From positions 1-34,555 of the forward strand of contig CAIMFV010000039.1 of NCBI GenBank assembly GCA_903840435.1: a stretch of 34,555 bases of DNA, in the 5' to 3' direction. A program made the position numbers and the translations under genes. Each line of letters begins with the position of its first letter. The first letter of the stretch is position 1. Under the pieces are notes generated by a model. The model was not told the DNA's origin. It made no database searches and saw nothing but the letters and a program-made list of their open reading frames with translations. This document shows, one piece after another, positions 1 to 8,038 of this stretch. This DNA is from an uncultured Caulobacterales bacterium. Its GTDB lineage: Bacteria; Pseudomonadota; Alphaproteobacteria; Caulobacterales; Caulobacteraceae.

Positions 1-159
1 CTGGATACCGGCCTTCGCAGGTCATGAGCGGATTTAATTGAAAACTCACATCTAAGCCGCTCCCCCCGGCGTAGGCCGGGGACCAGGGACGGGCCCTCCG
101 AGGTTTGCGGATGACCCGCTGGATACCGGCCTTCGCAGGTCATGAGCGGATTTAATTGA
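1..159. repeat. 41-bp direct repeat, two copies 118 bp apart, with REP-like palindrome between
   Basis: Positions 1-41 and 119-159 are identical over 41 bp, beginning ctggataccggcc and ending ttaattga. The first copy touches the window edge, so the repeat may extend further left. Between them, around 66-80, lies a GC-rich palindromic piece (ccggcgtaggccgg). Such ggataccggcc and ccggcgtaggccgg pieces resemble the short interspersed palindromic repeats common between genes in Caulobacterales and related genomes; that comparison is from general knowledge. No coding frame with protein-like composition covers the block. Confidence 0.75.
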
Positions 160-620
160 GCCGCCACCCAAACACCGCGCATCCCAGCGATGAGCTTCAC
201 CTTGCCCAGACGCCGGTCTTACTTGGTGACGGAGAAGCCGTATTTCGCGGGCTTGATTTGAGGGCGCTCGGCTACAGCATCGACCACCACCACTGTTCAG
301 GCCGCACAACCCACCTCATTCTCACCCGAACTGCGGCCAAATGCACATGAGCCAAGCTGTACACGAGGGCTTTTAAGCTGCGGACTTCAATGGAAAGAAA
401 ATATTACGGGCGCGTTAGTGGAGGCAATGGGAGTAAGTGCGTTCTCGATTGAGAACACTATCAATCAGATTGCCTCTATTTCATGTTTCGAAACCTATTG
501 TCACATAGATCGCCAATATATTGTTTTTGCTTGTCATATTAATTTATTAAAATTGCAAATCTCCGGTCGCAATGTCTCGTCATACGCCCCCTCAAGGCGC
601 GGTTCGCCGCCGAAAGCAAG
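160..620. other. Non-coding leader region upstream of the first TonB receptor
   Basis: I see no convincing gene here. On the minus strand 219-296 a short open stretch ends in PAKYGFSVTK and a stop, which looks like a protein C-terminus, but an in-frame stop lies at 297-299, so at best it is a remnant. Positions 480-570 are strongly AT-rich compared with the surroundings and probably carry the promoter of the receptor gene. Several TTG-type -35 candidates occur there (for example TTGTCA at about 499 and 533), none with a convincing -10. A large dyad lies at 418-479. Confidence 0.5.
418..479. promoter_or_regulatory. Concentric nested inverted repeat, candidate operator or cruciform
   Basis: Outer arms gaggcaat (421-428) and attgcctc (469-476) are perfect reverse complements. 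Inner arms GTTCTC (441-446) and GAGAAC (451-456) flank GATT and are also perfect. Both pairs share the same centre at 448.5, and the outer stem can extend by wobble pairs to 418/479. Five of the twelve positions between the arms also pair. The element sits about 150-200 bp upstream of the receptor start at 621, next to an AT-rich stretch. A dimeric repressor site or an RNA hairpin in a leader are both possible; the regulator is unknown. Confidence 0.45.
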
Positions 621-3305
621 ATGGGGGTTTTCCGTATGTCGTCATTAAGGTTCGCAATCCTGGCCGGAGCCAGCCTGTTGGCGGTGGCCAGTGCAGCAAC
701 TGCTGCCGATGGAACGAGCGACGATCAGACCAATGCTGCGACGGTCCAAAGCGTTGTCGTGTCCGCGCCGCGCGAAGAAGTGGTTGCGCGCGCCAAGCAG
801 CGCGACGCGGCGACCATCATTGACGTCCAATCAGCAGAAACCATCGCCAAATACCCCGATTATAATGCTGCAGAAGCTATGGGTAGAATTCCAGGCGTCT
901 CGCTTTCCACTGACACGGGCGAAGGACGCTTTGTCAACATTCGCGGCATTGACGCCAACCTGAACGGGGCGACCTATGGCGGCGTGGTTTTGTTAAACAC
1001 CAACACGTTCGGCACAGCGGCCAGCGGTGGCGGGCGTGCCGTTGAATTTGATACGATCCCTACAGGCGCGATTGACGGCATTGTGCTCTACAAGACCCTC
1101 TCCCCCGATCGGGAGGCGGAAGGTCTAGGCGGTCAGATCGAGCTCACGCCCCGTTCGGCCAAAAACATCTCAAAGCCCTTCCTCGAAGGTGATTTGGGTT
1201 GGGGCTATGAGAATTTGCATGGCCATACCGGTCCCTTTACGGCATCGGCCGCGGCGGGGGTTCGGTTCGGCTTCAATAATGGCAAGCTGGTGGTTGAAGG
1301 CGACAATCAAGACCAATCTGTCGCGGCGGGATGGATTTCTAATCCGACGCCATTCTCGCTGGTAATCACCGCATCACGCAAAGATGATCGCCGCGGAATC
1401 GATGATATCGAGGTCGGAGGATATCTGAATGATGGCTCCGTCGGCGCTAAAGATACGGTGATCGCTGAGGAAGATTTTCGCCGATACGACTATCATCGTC
1501 GCCGTTTCGGGTACGGCATGGAATTCGACTTCAAGCCGAACGAGGATCACAGCTATTTTCTACGCGCCAATGTCGCCGGATATATCGAGCACGCGCACAA
1601 GAACCATTTTTACATCTTCACCGACGGCAACCCCACCCAGGTGGGCAATGTCGTCTCTGACGGCTTTCAACCCGCTGTTTTTACCGCCGACTATGACGAG
1701 ACGCACCGGAATACAGTTATTTCCGCCGGAGGGTCTGATCGCTTCAACAAACTGACCCTGGATTATCGCGTGGCCTACAGCCGCGCGACCTTTTTGGAGA
1801 ACCATTATACCCAGTCCCTATGGACCGGCGCTGACGCCTATTATGTCGCCTATAACAACATCTCCAATCCCGACCATCCGCAGTTCAGCTTATTCACCGA
1901 TGCGGCGCACACCACGCCCTTCAACCCCAACAATGCGAGCCTCTATTCCAATCCATCGCTTGGGCGATATTACGAAAGCGACCACGACGAAGAATATTCT
2001 TATGCGGTGAACGGCAGCTATCCCGTCGATCTGATCGGCAAGGATGGCGTGGCAAAGGTCGGCGTTTCAGCGCGGATGCGGGAAAAGGTCGTCAATGACA
2101 ATTCCGCATCGGGGTCGGCGACCGCCAACCTGTCAAACTATGCCTCGAATTCTGGCCAGAGCGACTATTATAATGGCTGGTACGCCAGCGGGCCCTATGC
2201 CGATATCTATGGCATTCGCAACTTGGCAAATGCGAACCTTAGTCCCCTTGCGCCCTATTTGAAGCGGGATTTCGACGATAATGAAAACGTCTATGGCGGA
2301 TACGCCATGTACACGACGCATTTCGATAAGCTGACAGTGCTCACCGGACTTCGTGTTGAAGCCACTGACGATACATTCCGCAATTGGGAAAAGGTAACGA
2401 CGAGCGCTGGGAATTCACTCGCCTATGTTTCCGCCAGCAAGAGCTACACCAATCTCTTCCCGACTGTGCAATTGAAATACGAATACCTGCCGAATTTGCA
2501 GTTTCGCGTGACCTGGTCGACAGGCATTGCAAGGCCTGGCTTTACCCAAGCGGGTGGATATGCGGCGGCGAATTTCGCCACCCAACCGGCATCGGTTACG
2601 CGCGGCAATCCCGACCTCAAGCCGACCACGGGGAATAATTTCGACCTCGACGCCGAATATTATCTGCCAAGCGGCGGCGTGATTGAATTTGGCCTGTTTG
2701 ACAAAGAGTTCGACAATTACATCACAGCGCACACCAGCCGGAACGTCCATGATCCCTTGCTGATCGATCCCGTGCTTAACCCCACGGGCACCGGAACAGT
2801 AACCTCATTCACCAATGAAAGCGGATATGCGCGGGGGATTGAGGCGGCCTATCACCAGAAATTTGTCTGGCTGGCCAAGCCGTTTGACGGTCTTGGACTT
2901 GAAGCCAATTTCACCGCTGTCGATAGCCGCTTCCTTGAGTATGATGCGACGGTCTCCGGGACCGGGGCGAACGAGTATGGATCGCTGCCCGGCACATCGC
3001 ACATTACCTACAATGTCGCGGTGTTTTACGAGGAAGGTCCTTTGGAGCTTCGTCTGTCGACGGAATATGTCGGCAAGAGCCTCTTTGGCCTTGGTGGCGA
3101 TAAGACGCTCGATGTCATCCAGGACAAAAAGCAGAATTGGGACTTCACCTCGAGCTACCGGTTCACCCACAATCTGACCGGATATTTCAACGTGAAAAAT
3201 CTCTCGGACGCACCGCTCCGCTACTATGAAGGCGAAGCCTATCGCCCCATCCAACGCGAGTTCTATGGCCAAACCTACGAATTCGGCCTTCGCGCCAAGT
3301 TCTAA
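621..3305 (+). CDS. TonB-dependent receptor (Xanthomonas-Caulobacter type)
   Basis: Outer-membrane active transporter for a large substrate, probably an oligosaccharide or siderophore, energised by TonB-ExbBD. The 894-residue product begins with a signal peptide (MSSLRFAILAGASLL, cleaved near ATAADG). A TonB-box-like VQSVVVSAPR follows, then a plug domain (about residues 60-190) with IPGVSLSTDTGEGRFVNIRG and EAEGLGGQIELTPRS, then a long beta-barrel rich in aromatic strands ending YEFGLRAKF, with the terminal Phe typical of outer-membrane proteins. ATG 636 (MSSLRF) is an equally good start, since a G-run lies seven bases before it and the signal peptide then starts directly. The substrate cannot be read from sequence. 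Nearby sugar genes suggest a glycan, but the gene stands alone with its own leader and terminator-like hairpin. Confidence 0.93.
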   Translation: MGVFRMSSLRFAILAGASLLAVASAATAADGTSDDQTNAATVQSVVVSAPREEVVARAKQRDAATIIDVQSAETIAKYPDYNAAEAMGRIPGVSLSTDTGEGRFVNIRGIDANLNGATYGGVVLLNTNTFGTAASGGGRAVEFDTIPTGAIDGIVLYKTLSPDREAEGLGGQIELTPRSAKNISKPFLEGDLGWGYENLHGHTGPFTASAAAGVRFGFNNGKLVVEGDNQDQSVAAGWISNPTPFSLVITASRKDDRRGIDDIEVGGYLNDGSVGAKDTVIAEEDFRRYDYHRRRFGYGMEFDFKPNEDHSYFLRANVAGYIEHAHKNHFYIFTDGNPTQVGNVVSDGFQPAVFTADYDETHRNTVISAGGSDRFNKLTLDYRVAYSRATFLENHYTQSLWTGADAYYVAYNNISNPDHPQFSLFTDAAHTTPFNPNNASLYSNPSLGRYYESDHDEEYSYAVNGSYPVDLIGKDGVAKVGVSARMREKVVNDNSASGSATANLSNYASNSGQSDYYNGWYASGPYADIYGIRNLANANLSPLAPYLKRDFDDNENVYGGYAMYTTHFDKLTVLTGLRVEATDDTFRNWEKVTTSAGNSLAYVSASKSYTNLFPTVQLKYEYLPNLQFRVTWSTGIARPGFTQAGGYAAANFATQPASVTRGNPDLKPTTGNNFDLDAEYYLPSGGVIEFGLFDKEFDNYITAHTSRNVHDPLLIDPVLNPTGTGTVTSFTNESGYARGIEAAYHQKFVWLAKPFDGLGLEANFTAVDSRFLEYDATVSGTGANEYGSLPGTSHITYNVAVFYEEGPLELRLSTEYVGKSLFGLGGDKTLDVIQDKKQNWDFTSSYRFTHNLTGYFNVKNLSDAPLRYYEGEAYRPIQREFYGQTYEFGLRAKF

Positions 3306-3318
3306 TTTGGGCTGATCA

Positions 3319-3353
3319 GGCGCCTTTGAACCTCTGGCGGGTTTGAAGGCGCC
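3319..3353 (+). terminator. Hairpin after the first TonB receptor
   Basis: GGCGCCTT (3319-3326) pairs perfectly with AAGGCGCC (3346-3353). The stem continues inward through two G-T wobbles and AACC/GGTT, leaving a loop of about 5-7 nt, 14 bp or more in all. It begins 13 bases past the stop codon. No T-run follows directly, so it may be an RNA 3'-end stabiliser or a weak intrinsic terminator rather than a classic one. Confidence 0.5.
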
Positions 3354-3423
3354 GCACTTGCTCTTTCGCTCGGGGATTGCGATCTAGGCCTGGACGCTTT
3401 TGTCTGCGTTCGGAGCCTTCTTG

Positions 3424-4854
3424 ATGACAGCTGTTTCTTCGCTTCCCACCTTGCTTGACGCGGCAGGCATCGATCTCTCCCAAGCCAGCGCTGTGCTTGA
3501 AGATGCCTTGCACGGTGCCGACGATGGCGAGCTGTTCCTGGAGCGTTCAGAAAGCGAAGGGCTGGTGTTCGACGACGGGCGGATGAAGTCGGCGAGCTTT
3601 GATACGACGGAAGGCTTCGGCCTGCGTGTGGTGGCCGGGGAGACGGCGGGCTACGCCCATGCAAGCGAGGTGTCTTTGACGGCGCTTCGCCGGGCGGCCG
3701 ATGCGGCCAAGCTTGCCAAGCGCGGCTATAGCGGCACAGCGGCGCAGGCCCCGCGCGCCACCAATCAAAAGCTCTACGCCGATGCAGACCCCGTCGGTGG
3801 GTTGGCCTTTTCGGCTAAGGCGGCCTTGTTGCAAGAGATTGACGCCTTTGCCCGCACACGGGATTCTGAAGTGGTGCAGGTCAGTGTGTCGATTACCGGC
3901 GAGCGGCGTCAGATTGAAATCTTGCGTGCCGATGGTCGGTTTCTGCGCGATATTCGCCCCTTGGCCCGGCTCAATGTTTCCGTCACCCTGGAGCGAGGTG
4001 GACGTCGAGAAACCGGAACCAGTGGCGCCGGTGGTCGCGCCGCCTTCGATGTCTGGATTACGCCCGATAGCTGGAAGGCCCAGGTGGACGAGGCTATCCG
4101 CATCGCCAAGGTCAATCTCGAGGCCGTCGCCTGCCCGGCGGGTGAGATGGAGGTGGTGCTCGGCGCCGGCTGGAACGGGGTCTTGCTCCACGAAGCCGTC
4201 GGACACGGCCTGGAGGGGGACTTTAATCGCAAAGGCCTTTCGACCTTTTCAGGGCGCGTGGGTGAACAGGTGGCGGCCCGGGGCGTAACGGTGTTTGACG
4301 ACGGCGCTATTCCAGATCGTCGGGGCTCGCTCACCCTAGACGACGAGGGCACCCCGACCGAGCGCACGGTATTGATCGAGGACGGCATCTTGGTCGGTTA
4401 TATGCACGACCGGATGAGCGCCCGGCTGATGGGCGCGCAACCAACTGGCAATGGGCGGCGCCAATCCTATGCCTATCCGCCCATGCCGCGCATGACCAAT
4501 ACGGCCATGTTAGGGGGCGATACGCCGCGCGCAGAGATGATCAAGGAGACCAAGCGTGGTCTCTATTGCGCCAATCTTGGCGGGGGTCAGGTCGACATCA
4601 CCAATGGCAAGTTCGTGTTCCAGTGCACCGAGGCCTATTTGATCGAAGACGGTCGGATTACCACGCCGGTCAAGGGCGCCACCTTGATCGGTGACGGCCC
4701 AACAGCCCTCACTCGCATTACCGCGATTGGCAACGACTTTGCCTTTGATCCGGGCATTGGCGTCTGTGGCAAGGCAGGTCAAGGCGTGCCGGTTGGCGTT
4801 GGTCAACCCTCGGTCAAGCTCGCCGGGCTGACCGTCGGCGGCGCAGCAATCTAG
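3424..4854 (+). CDS. tldD: TldD metalloprotease
   Basis: Cytoplasmic zinc metalloprotease subunit which, with PmbA/TldE, degrades unfolded peptides, matures some modified peptides (microcin B17) and trims CcdA antitoxin in Enterobacteria. The 476 residues match the usual length of about 480. The zinc motif HEAVGH (H256, E257, H261) followed by GLEGDFNRKG is the TldD signature, and C-terminal GGGQVD and GDGPTALTRI blocks also fit. ATG 3424 is chosen because GGAG lies nine bases upstream; an in-frame TTG at 3400 would add eight residues. A PmbA partner is not in this window. The gene is about 29 kb from the RiPP-like locus, so a functional link is speculation. Confidence 0.95.
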   Translation: MTAVSSLPTLLDAAGIDLSQASAVLEDALHGADDGELFLERSESEGLVFDDGRMKSASFDTTEGFGLRVVAGETAGYAHASEVSLTALRRAADAAKLAKRGYSGTAAQAPRATNQKLYADADPVGGLAFSAKAALLQEIDAFARTRDSEVVQVSVSITGERRQIEILRADGRFLRDIRPLARLNVSVTLERGGRRETGTSGAGGRAAFDVWITPDSWKAQVDEAIRIAKVNLEAVACPAGEMEVVLGAGWNGVLLHEAVGHGLEGDFNRKGLSTFSGRVGEQVAARGVTVFDDGAIPDRRGSLTLDDEGTPTERTVLIEDGILVGYMHDRMSARLMGAQPTGNGRRQSYAYPPMPRMTNTAMLGGDTPRAEMIKETKRGLYCANLGGGQVDITNGKFVFQCTEAYLIEDGRITTPVKGATLIGDGPTALTRITAIGNDFAFDPGIGVCGKAGQGVPVGVGQPSVKLAGLTVGGAAI

Positions 4855-5018
4855 GGTTTTCTCCGGCCTCTTTGCACCTGAAGCGGCTGGCAGGTCGAAC
4901 GGTTGGACGCTTAAGCGCGGTCAATGCGAGGGTGGGTTTCAATATTGATAAAATCATTTATTGAAATCCTGTGGCGCTGTGCGTCGACCTTGTGCCCTCT
5001 CTTCGCGGTTGCAGAACC

Positions 5019-6332
5019 ATGGCCAATGCCCGACCTCTGACCCTAATCGCCATCGCCGCTAGTTTGGCCGGATTGCTCTTTGGTTTCGATACGGCGGTGA
5101 TTTCGGGCGTCACGGGCCAGTTGCGCCAAATCTACCACCTGACGCCTGAAAGCCTTGGCCTGGTAGTGTCGAGCGCCTTGTGGGGCACCTTGGCGGGCGC
5201 GATCTTTTCGGGACGTCCAGGTGACCGTTTCGGTGCGCGTTTTATGCTCCGGATTGTGGCGGTGCTCTATCTCGTCTCCGCCGTTGGCGGTGCGCTGGCC
5301 TGGGATATTCAGGCCTTGGTGCTGTTCCGATTTTTGGGGGGCTTGGGCATTGGCGCGTCCTCCGTCCTGGCGCCGGTCTATATTGCGGAAATCGCGCCAA
5401 AGGCGCGGCGCGGCGCCTTGGTCGGCCTGTTTCAAACCAATATTGTTATTGGAATTTTGGCCGCTTATCTGACCAATTTCCTCATCGGGGGGCTCGCTTC
5501 CGGCGACCAGGTCTGGCGGCTGAAGCTCCTTTCCGGCGCGGTGCCAGCGCTGGTGTTTCTCTTGCTGATGTTTCGCATTCCCAACAGTCCGCGATGGCTA
5601 AAAGCCCGGGGTCGGTCGGCAGAGGCAAACGCCATCTCGACGGCCTTGTCCCTGGAAGACTGGTCAGCGGCCGACAACACACCAAAGCTCTCGGAAAAGC
5701 TCTCCTGGTCGCTGGATCGCCGTCCGATCCTGCTGGCGGTGACCTTGGCGCTGTTCAATCAGTTCTCCGGGATCAATGCCATTCTCTACTATTTGAACGA
5801 CATTTTCCGCAGCGCCGGGTTTAGCTCCGTCTCGGCTGACCTACAGGCGGTGGTGATCGGCGCGGCCAATTTGCTCGCGACGCTTGCGGGTGTGGCCCTA
5901 ATTGACCGTTTGGGCCGCAAGCTCCTTCTGATGGTCGGGGGCGTGGGAACGGCCATAGCCTTGCTCGGCGTGGCCCTGATCATGAGTGCTGGGGTGGCAA
6001 AGGTTTGGCTGTTGCCCTGTTTGGTTCTCTTTATCGTCAGCTTCGCTTTTTCTCAGGGTGCGGTCATCTGGGTCTATCTCAGCGAGATATTTCCCGCCCG
6101 GGTGCGGGCGCAAGGCCAAGGCGTCGGGAGCGCAGCCCACTGGCTGGCCAATGCCGCCATCGCTGCGATTTTTCCGCTCGTGGCAGCGTCGTCCAAGGGC
6201 GCTCCGTTTTTTGTCTTTGCCGCCTGCATGGGGGTGCAGGTCTTCGTTATTGCGACCTTTTTTCCCGAAACCCGCGGCGTGTCGCTCGAGGCGATGGAAA
6301 GTCACATGGTGCCGTCGAAGGCTGATCCCTGA
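5019..6332 (+). CDS. MFS sugar porter (hexose/pentose:H+ symporter type)
   Basis: Inner-membrane 12-helix transporter of the sugar porter family (XylE/GalP/GLUT-like), expected to bring a monosaccharide into the cytoplasm with protons. Visible marks are GFDTAVISG in helix 1, GDRFGARFML in the first cytoplasmic loop, PNSPRWLKARGR after helix 6, FNQFSGINAILYY in helix 7 (the QxxGxNxxxYY sugar-binding motif), IDRLGRKLLL in the 8-9 loop and PETRGVSLE at the end. ATG 5019 gives 437 residues starting just before helix 1; an upstream GTG at 4971 adds a non-conserved tail. The ribosome binding site is weak. It converges with the ROK repressor 23 bp away and probably serves the same sugar pathway. Confidence 0.92.
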   Translation: MANARPLTLIAIAASLAGLLFGFDTAVISGVTGQLRQIYHLTPESLGLVVSSALWGTLAGAIFSGRPGDRFGARFMLRIVAVLYLVSAVGGALAWDIQALVLFRFLGGLGIGASSVLAPVYIAEIAPKARRGALVGLFQTNIVIGILAAYLTNFLIGGLASGDQVWRLKLLSGAVPALVFLLLMFRIPNSPRWLKARGRSAEANAISTALSLEDWSAADNTPKLSEKLSWSLDRRPILLAVTLALFNQFSGINAILYYLNDIFRSAGFSSVSADLQAVVIGAANLLATLAGVALIDRLGRKLLLMVGGVGTAIALLGVALIMSAGVAKVWLLPCLVLFIVSFAFSQGAVIWVYLSEIFPARVRAQGQGVGSAAHWLANAAIAAIFPLVAASSKGAPFFVFAACMGVQVFVIATFFPETRGVSLEAMESHMVPSKADP

Positions 6333-6355
6333 AGCGACCGCAGCCGTGCAAAAGC

Positions 6356-7555
6356 CTAGCTGACCACTTTCCGCAGCGCTGAATCGGTCGGGAGCAGGCG
6401 ATCCCAAATCGGCAACATGGCCGCACCGATCAGCGGGGCATCTTCGCCAAACGAGGCCGCCAAGGTCGGGGCGATAATCGGCGCCGCCTCCGCCTTCGGC
6501 AGCCGAGCGCTCAAACCTTGCACCAATTGGCTGAGAAAGGGTTGCGGCAGCCGCCCGCCGATGAACACAGCCTCGGGATTGATCAAGGAATTGATCGCCA
6601 AGAGGGCAGGGGTCAGTTGTTCAATCGTGTCCATCAGCCAGGTTTCGACAATGCTTTGTGCACCGGGCGGCAGGTCGAGAAGATCAGCGGGGCTGTGGAC
6701 GGCGAAGCCCGCGTTTGAGAGGCGCCCGGAGAGGGTCGAGAGCGAAACGATCTCCTGCAAGTGGACACCGTCCTTCGCTTGGCCGCTGACGGGGAGGAAG
6801 CCGATCTCACCGCTGCGTCCATCGGCGCCGCGATAGACCTCGCCCCGGATCACCAGACTGCCACCAAGCCCCCAGGTCAGTAGAACATAGAAGAAGTTCG
6901 AGCGCCGCTCGCCATCGCCGAAATGCAACTCCGCCAGAGCCGCCGCTGCCGCATCATTTTCAGTATAGAGCGGCAGATGGGCGAGGGTGGGAAACAGGCG
7001 CTTTAAATTGGTGCTGTTCCAAACGCCATAATTGGCCGGACGGTTTTGAAAGGCGACACCGCCCATATCGTCGGGGAGCGCCACGCCAACGCCGATCAGA
7101 CGGGTGTCGAGCGGTTGGCGATCCTTCATCAACTGGTTGAGCGCCCTCTCCAGAATCTTGCGGGCATCTTCGGGCATGGGATAGTCCACCGCCTCGATGA
7201 ACCGGGCCCGTATGGCGCCTGAGAAATCGACCAGGGCCGCAGAGACGTGGTCGCGATCGATATTGACGCCGATGGAAAAGCAACCTTCAGGATTGATCGC
7301 TAAACGGGTCGCGGGCGAGCCCCTCTGTCCCGTGCGCCGTCCAGCCTCGAGGATAAGCCCGTCGTCCTGAAGTCGTTTGGTAATGTTACTAATGGATGGG
7401 GCTGTAAGACCCGTAATTTCAGCCAGTTCCGCGCGTGTACAAGGCCCATTTACTCTTATGGCTTGTAAAGTGACCCGTTGATTATAGTCGCCAGCACGCT
7501 GAAGGTTTGTTCCAGACAGGCTTGGCGCATCAGAAACTGGACGTTTTCGGGTCAT
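6356..7555 (-). CDS. ROK-family transcriptional repressor (NagC/XylR/Mlc-like)
   Basis: Cytoplasmic sugar-responsive DNA-binding protein. The N-terminal winged helix-turn-helix spans about residues 20-85 (RVTLQAIRVNGPCTRAELAE, then LTAPSISNITKRLQDDGLI), followed by a ROK ATPase-like fold with GVNIDRDHVSAALVDFSG and WGLGGSLVIRGEVYRG. The usual Cys-rich zinc motif after GEIGF is absent; the segment reads LPVSGQAKDGVHLQE, so zinc-dependent dimer contacts may differ. The start is uncertain: ATG 7555 gives 399 residues, close to family length, while ATG 7657 adds 34 residues encoded by AT-rich DNA. Neither has a good ribosome binding site. It diverges from the second TonB receptor and is the natural candidate regulator of it and of the glycosidase operon. 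Confidence 0.9.
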   Translation of the reverse strand: MTRKRPVSDAPSLSGTNLQRAGDYNQRVTLQAIRVNGPCTRAELAEITGLTAPSISNITKRLQDDGLILEAGRRTGQRGSPATRLAINPEGCFSIGVNIDRDHVSAALVDFSGAIRARFIEAVDYPMPEDARKILERALNQLMKDRQPLDTRLIGVGVALPDDMGGVAFQNRPANYGVWNSTNLKRLFPTLAHLPLYTENDAAAAALAELHFGDGERRSNFFYVLLTWGLGGSLVIRGEVYRGADGRSGEIGFLPVSGQAKDGVHLQEIVSLSTLSGRLSNAGFAVHSPADLLDLPPGAQSIVETWLMDTIEQLTPALLAINSLINPEAVFIGGRLPQPFLSQLVQGLSARLPKAEAAPIIAPTLAASFGEDAPLIGAAMLPIWDRLLPTDSALRKVVS

Positions 7556-8038
7556 GGCGACGGAGGCTGCGACGATGGGATCGGAATTTATATAAATCAA
7601 CTTGACGAATATATTGGAAAAATTTTCCTCCGAGACCGAAAAAAATCCGCTTGCCATTTAATAAAACAATTAGCATAAATAATTCCAGTCAGAGGCGTCG
7701 CGGACCCTAAACCCGTCCCAAGCGCCCAGAAAAACGAGAGATTGGGAGTAGAAGCGCGCGCCATTTCACCGAAGATCGATCAATGTCAACCCGTCTGGAA
7801 AATTCCAAATCCATGAAACTAATCATGGACTTGTAGTGAGATTATCGGCCAGCCACGGTTCGAAATTTGACGGGGTTCCGTAAAATTTTGCGCAAGGAAT
7901 CAACAGAAGCTTTGCCGTGGATTTGCGCCGCATTGCCGGGGTGGGTTCGCGAATAAATCGAAACCAAGAAACCATCGCCCGGATCTCGACATCACGAGGC
8001 GGGCTCAGCCGATCCGGCTCACTGGGGAGTGAAGAACC
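7556..8038. promoter_or_regulatory. Divergent promoter region between ROK repressor and TonB receptor
   Basis: About 480 bp with no convincing gene. Positions 7580-7690 are AT-rich (tttatataaat, ttaataaaacaattag) and could hold promoters in both directions. The dyad at 7810-7829 lies within. The right end carries the receptor ribosome binding site GGGGAGTGAAGAACC just before ATG 8039. If the longer ROK start (7657) is used, the region shrinks to 381 bp. Confidence 0.5.
7810..7829. promoter_or_regulatory. Candidate operator, perfect 7-6-7 inverted repeat
   Basis: TCCATGA (7810-7816) and TCATGGA (7823-7829) are perfect reverse complements around the six-base spacer AACTAA. The AT-rich centre and two-fold symmetry fit a dimeric repressor site. 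Its place between the divergent ROK repressor and the TonB receptor makes ROK autoregulation and receptor control the simplest reading. No binding evidence exists. Confidence 0.4.

Noticed and set aside
441-456. GTTCTCGATTGAGAAC as a LexA box
   Set aside because: Alphaproteobacterial LexA sites are direct GTTC-N7-GTTC repeats; this is an inverted repeat and the gene is not SOS-related.
2415-3272. Long minus-strand frames opposite the first TonB receptor
   Set aside because: They are antisense shadows of a well-supported gene, with no family motif or ribosome binding site.
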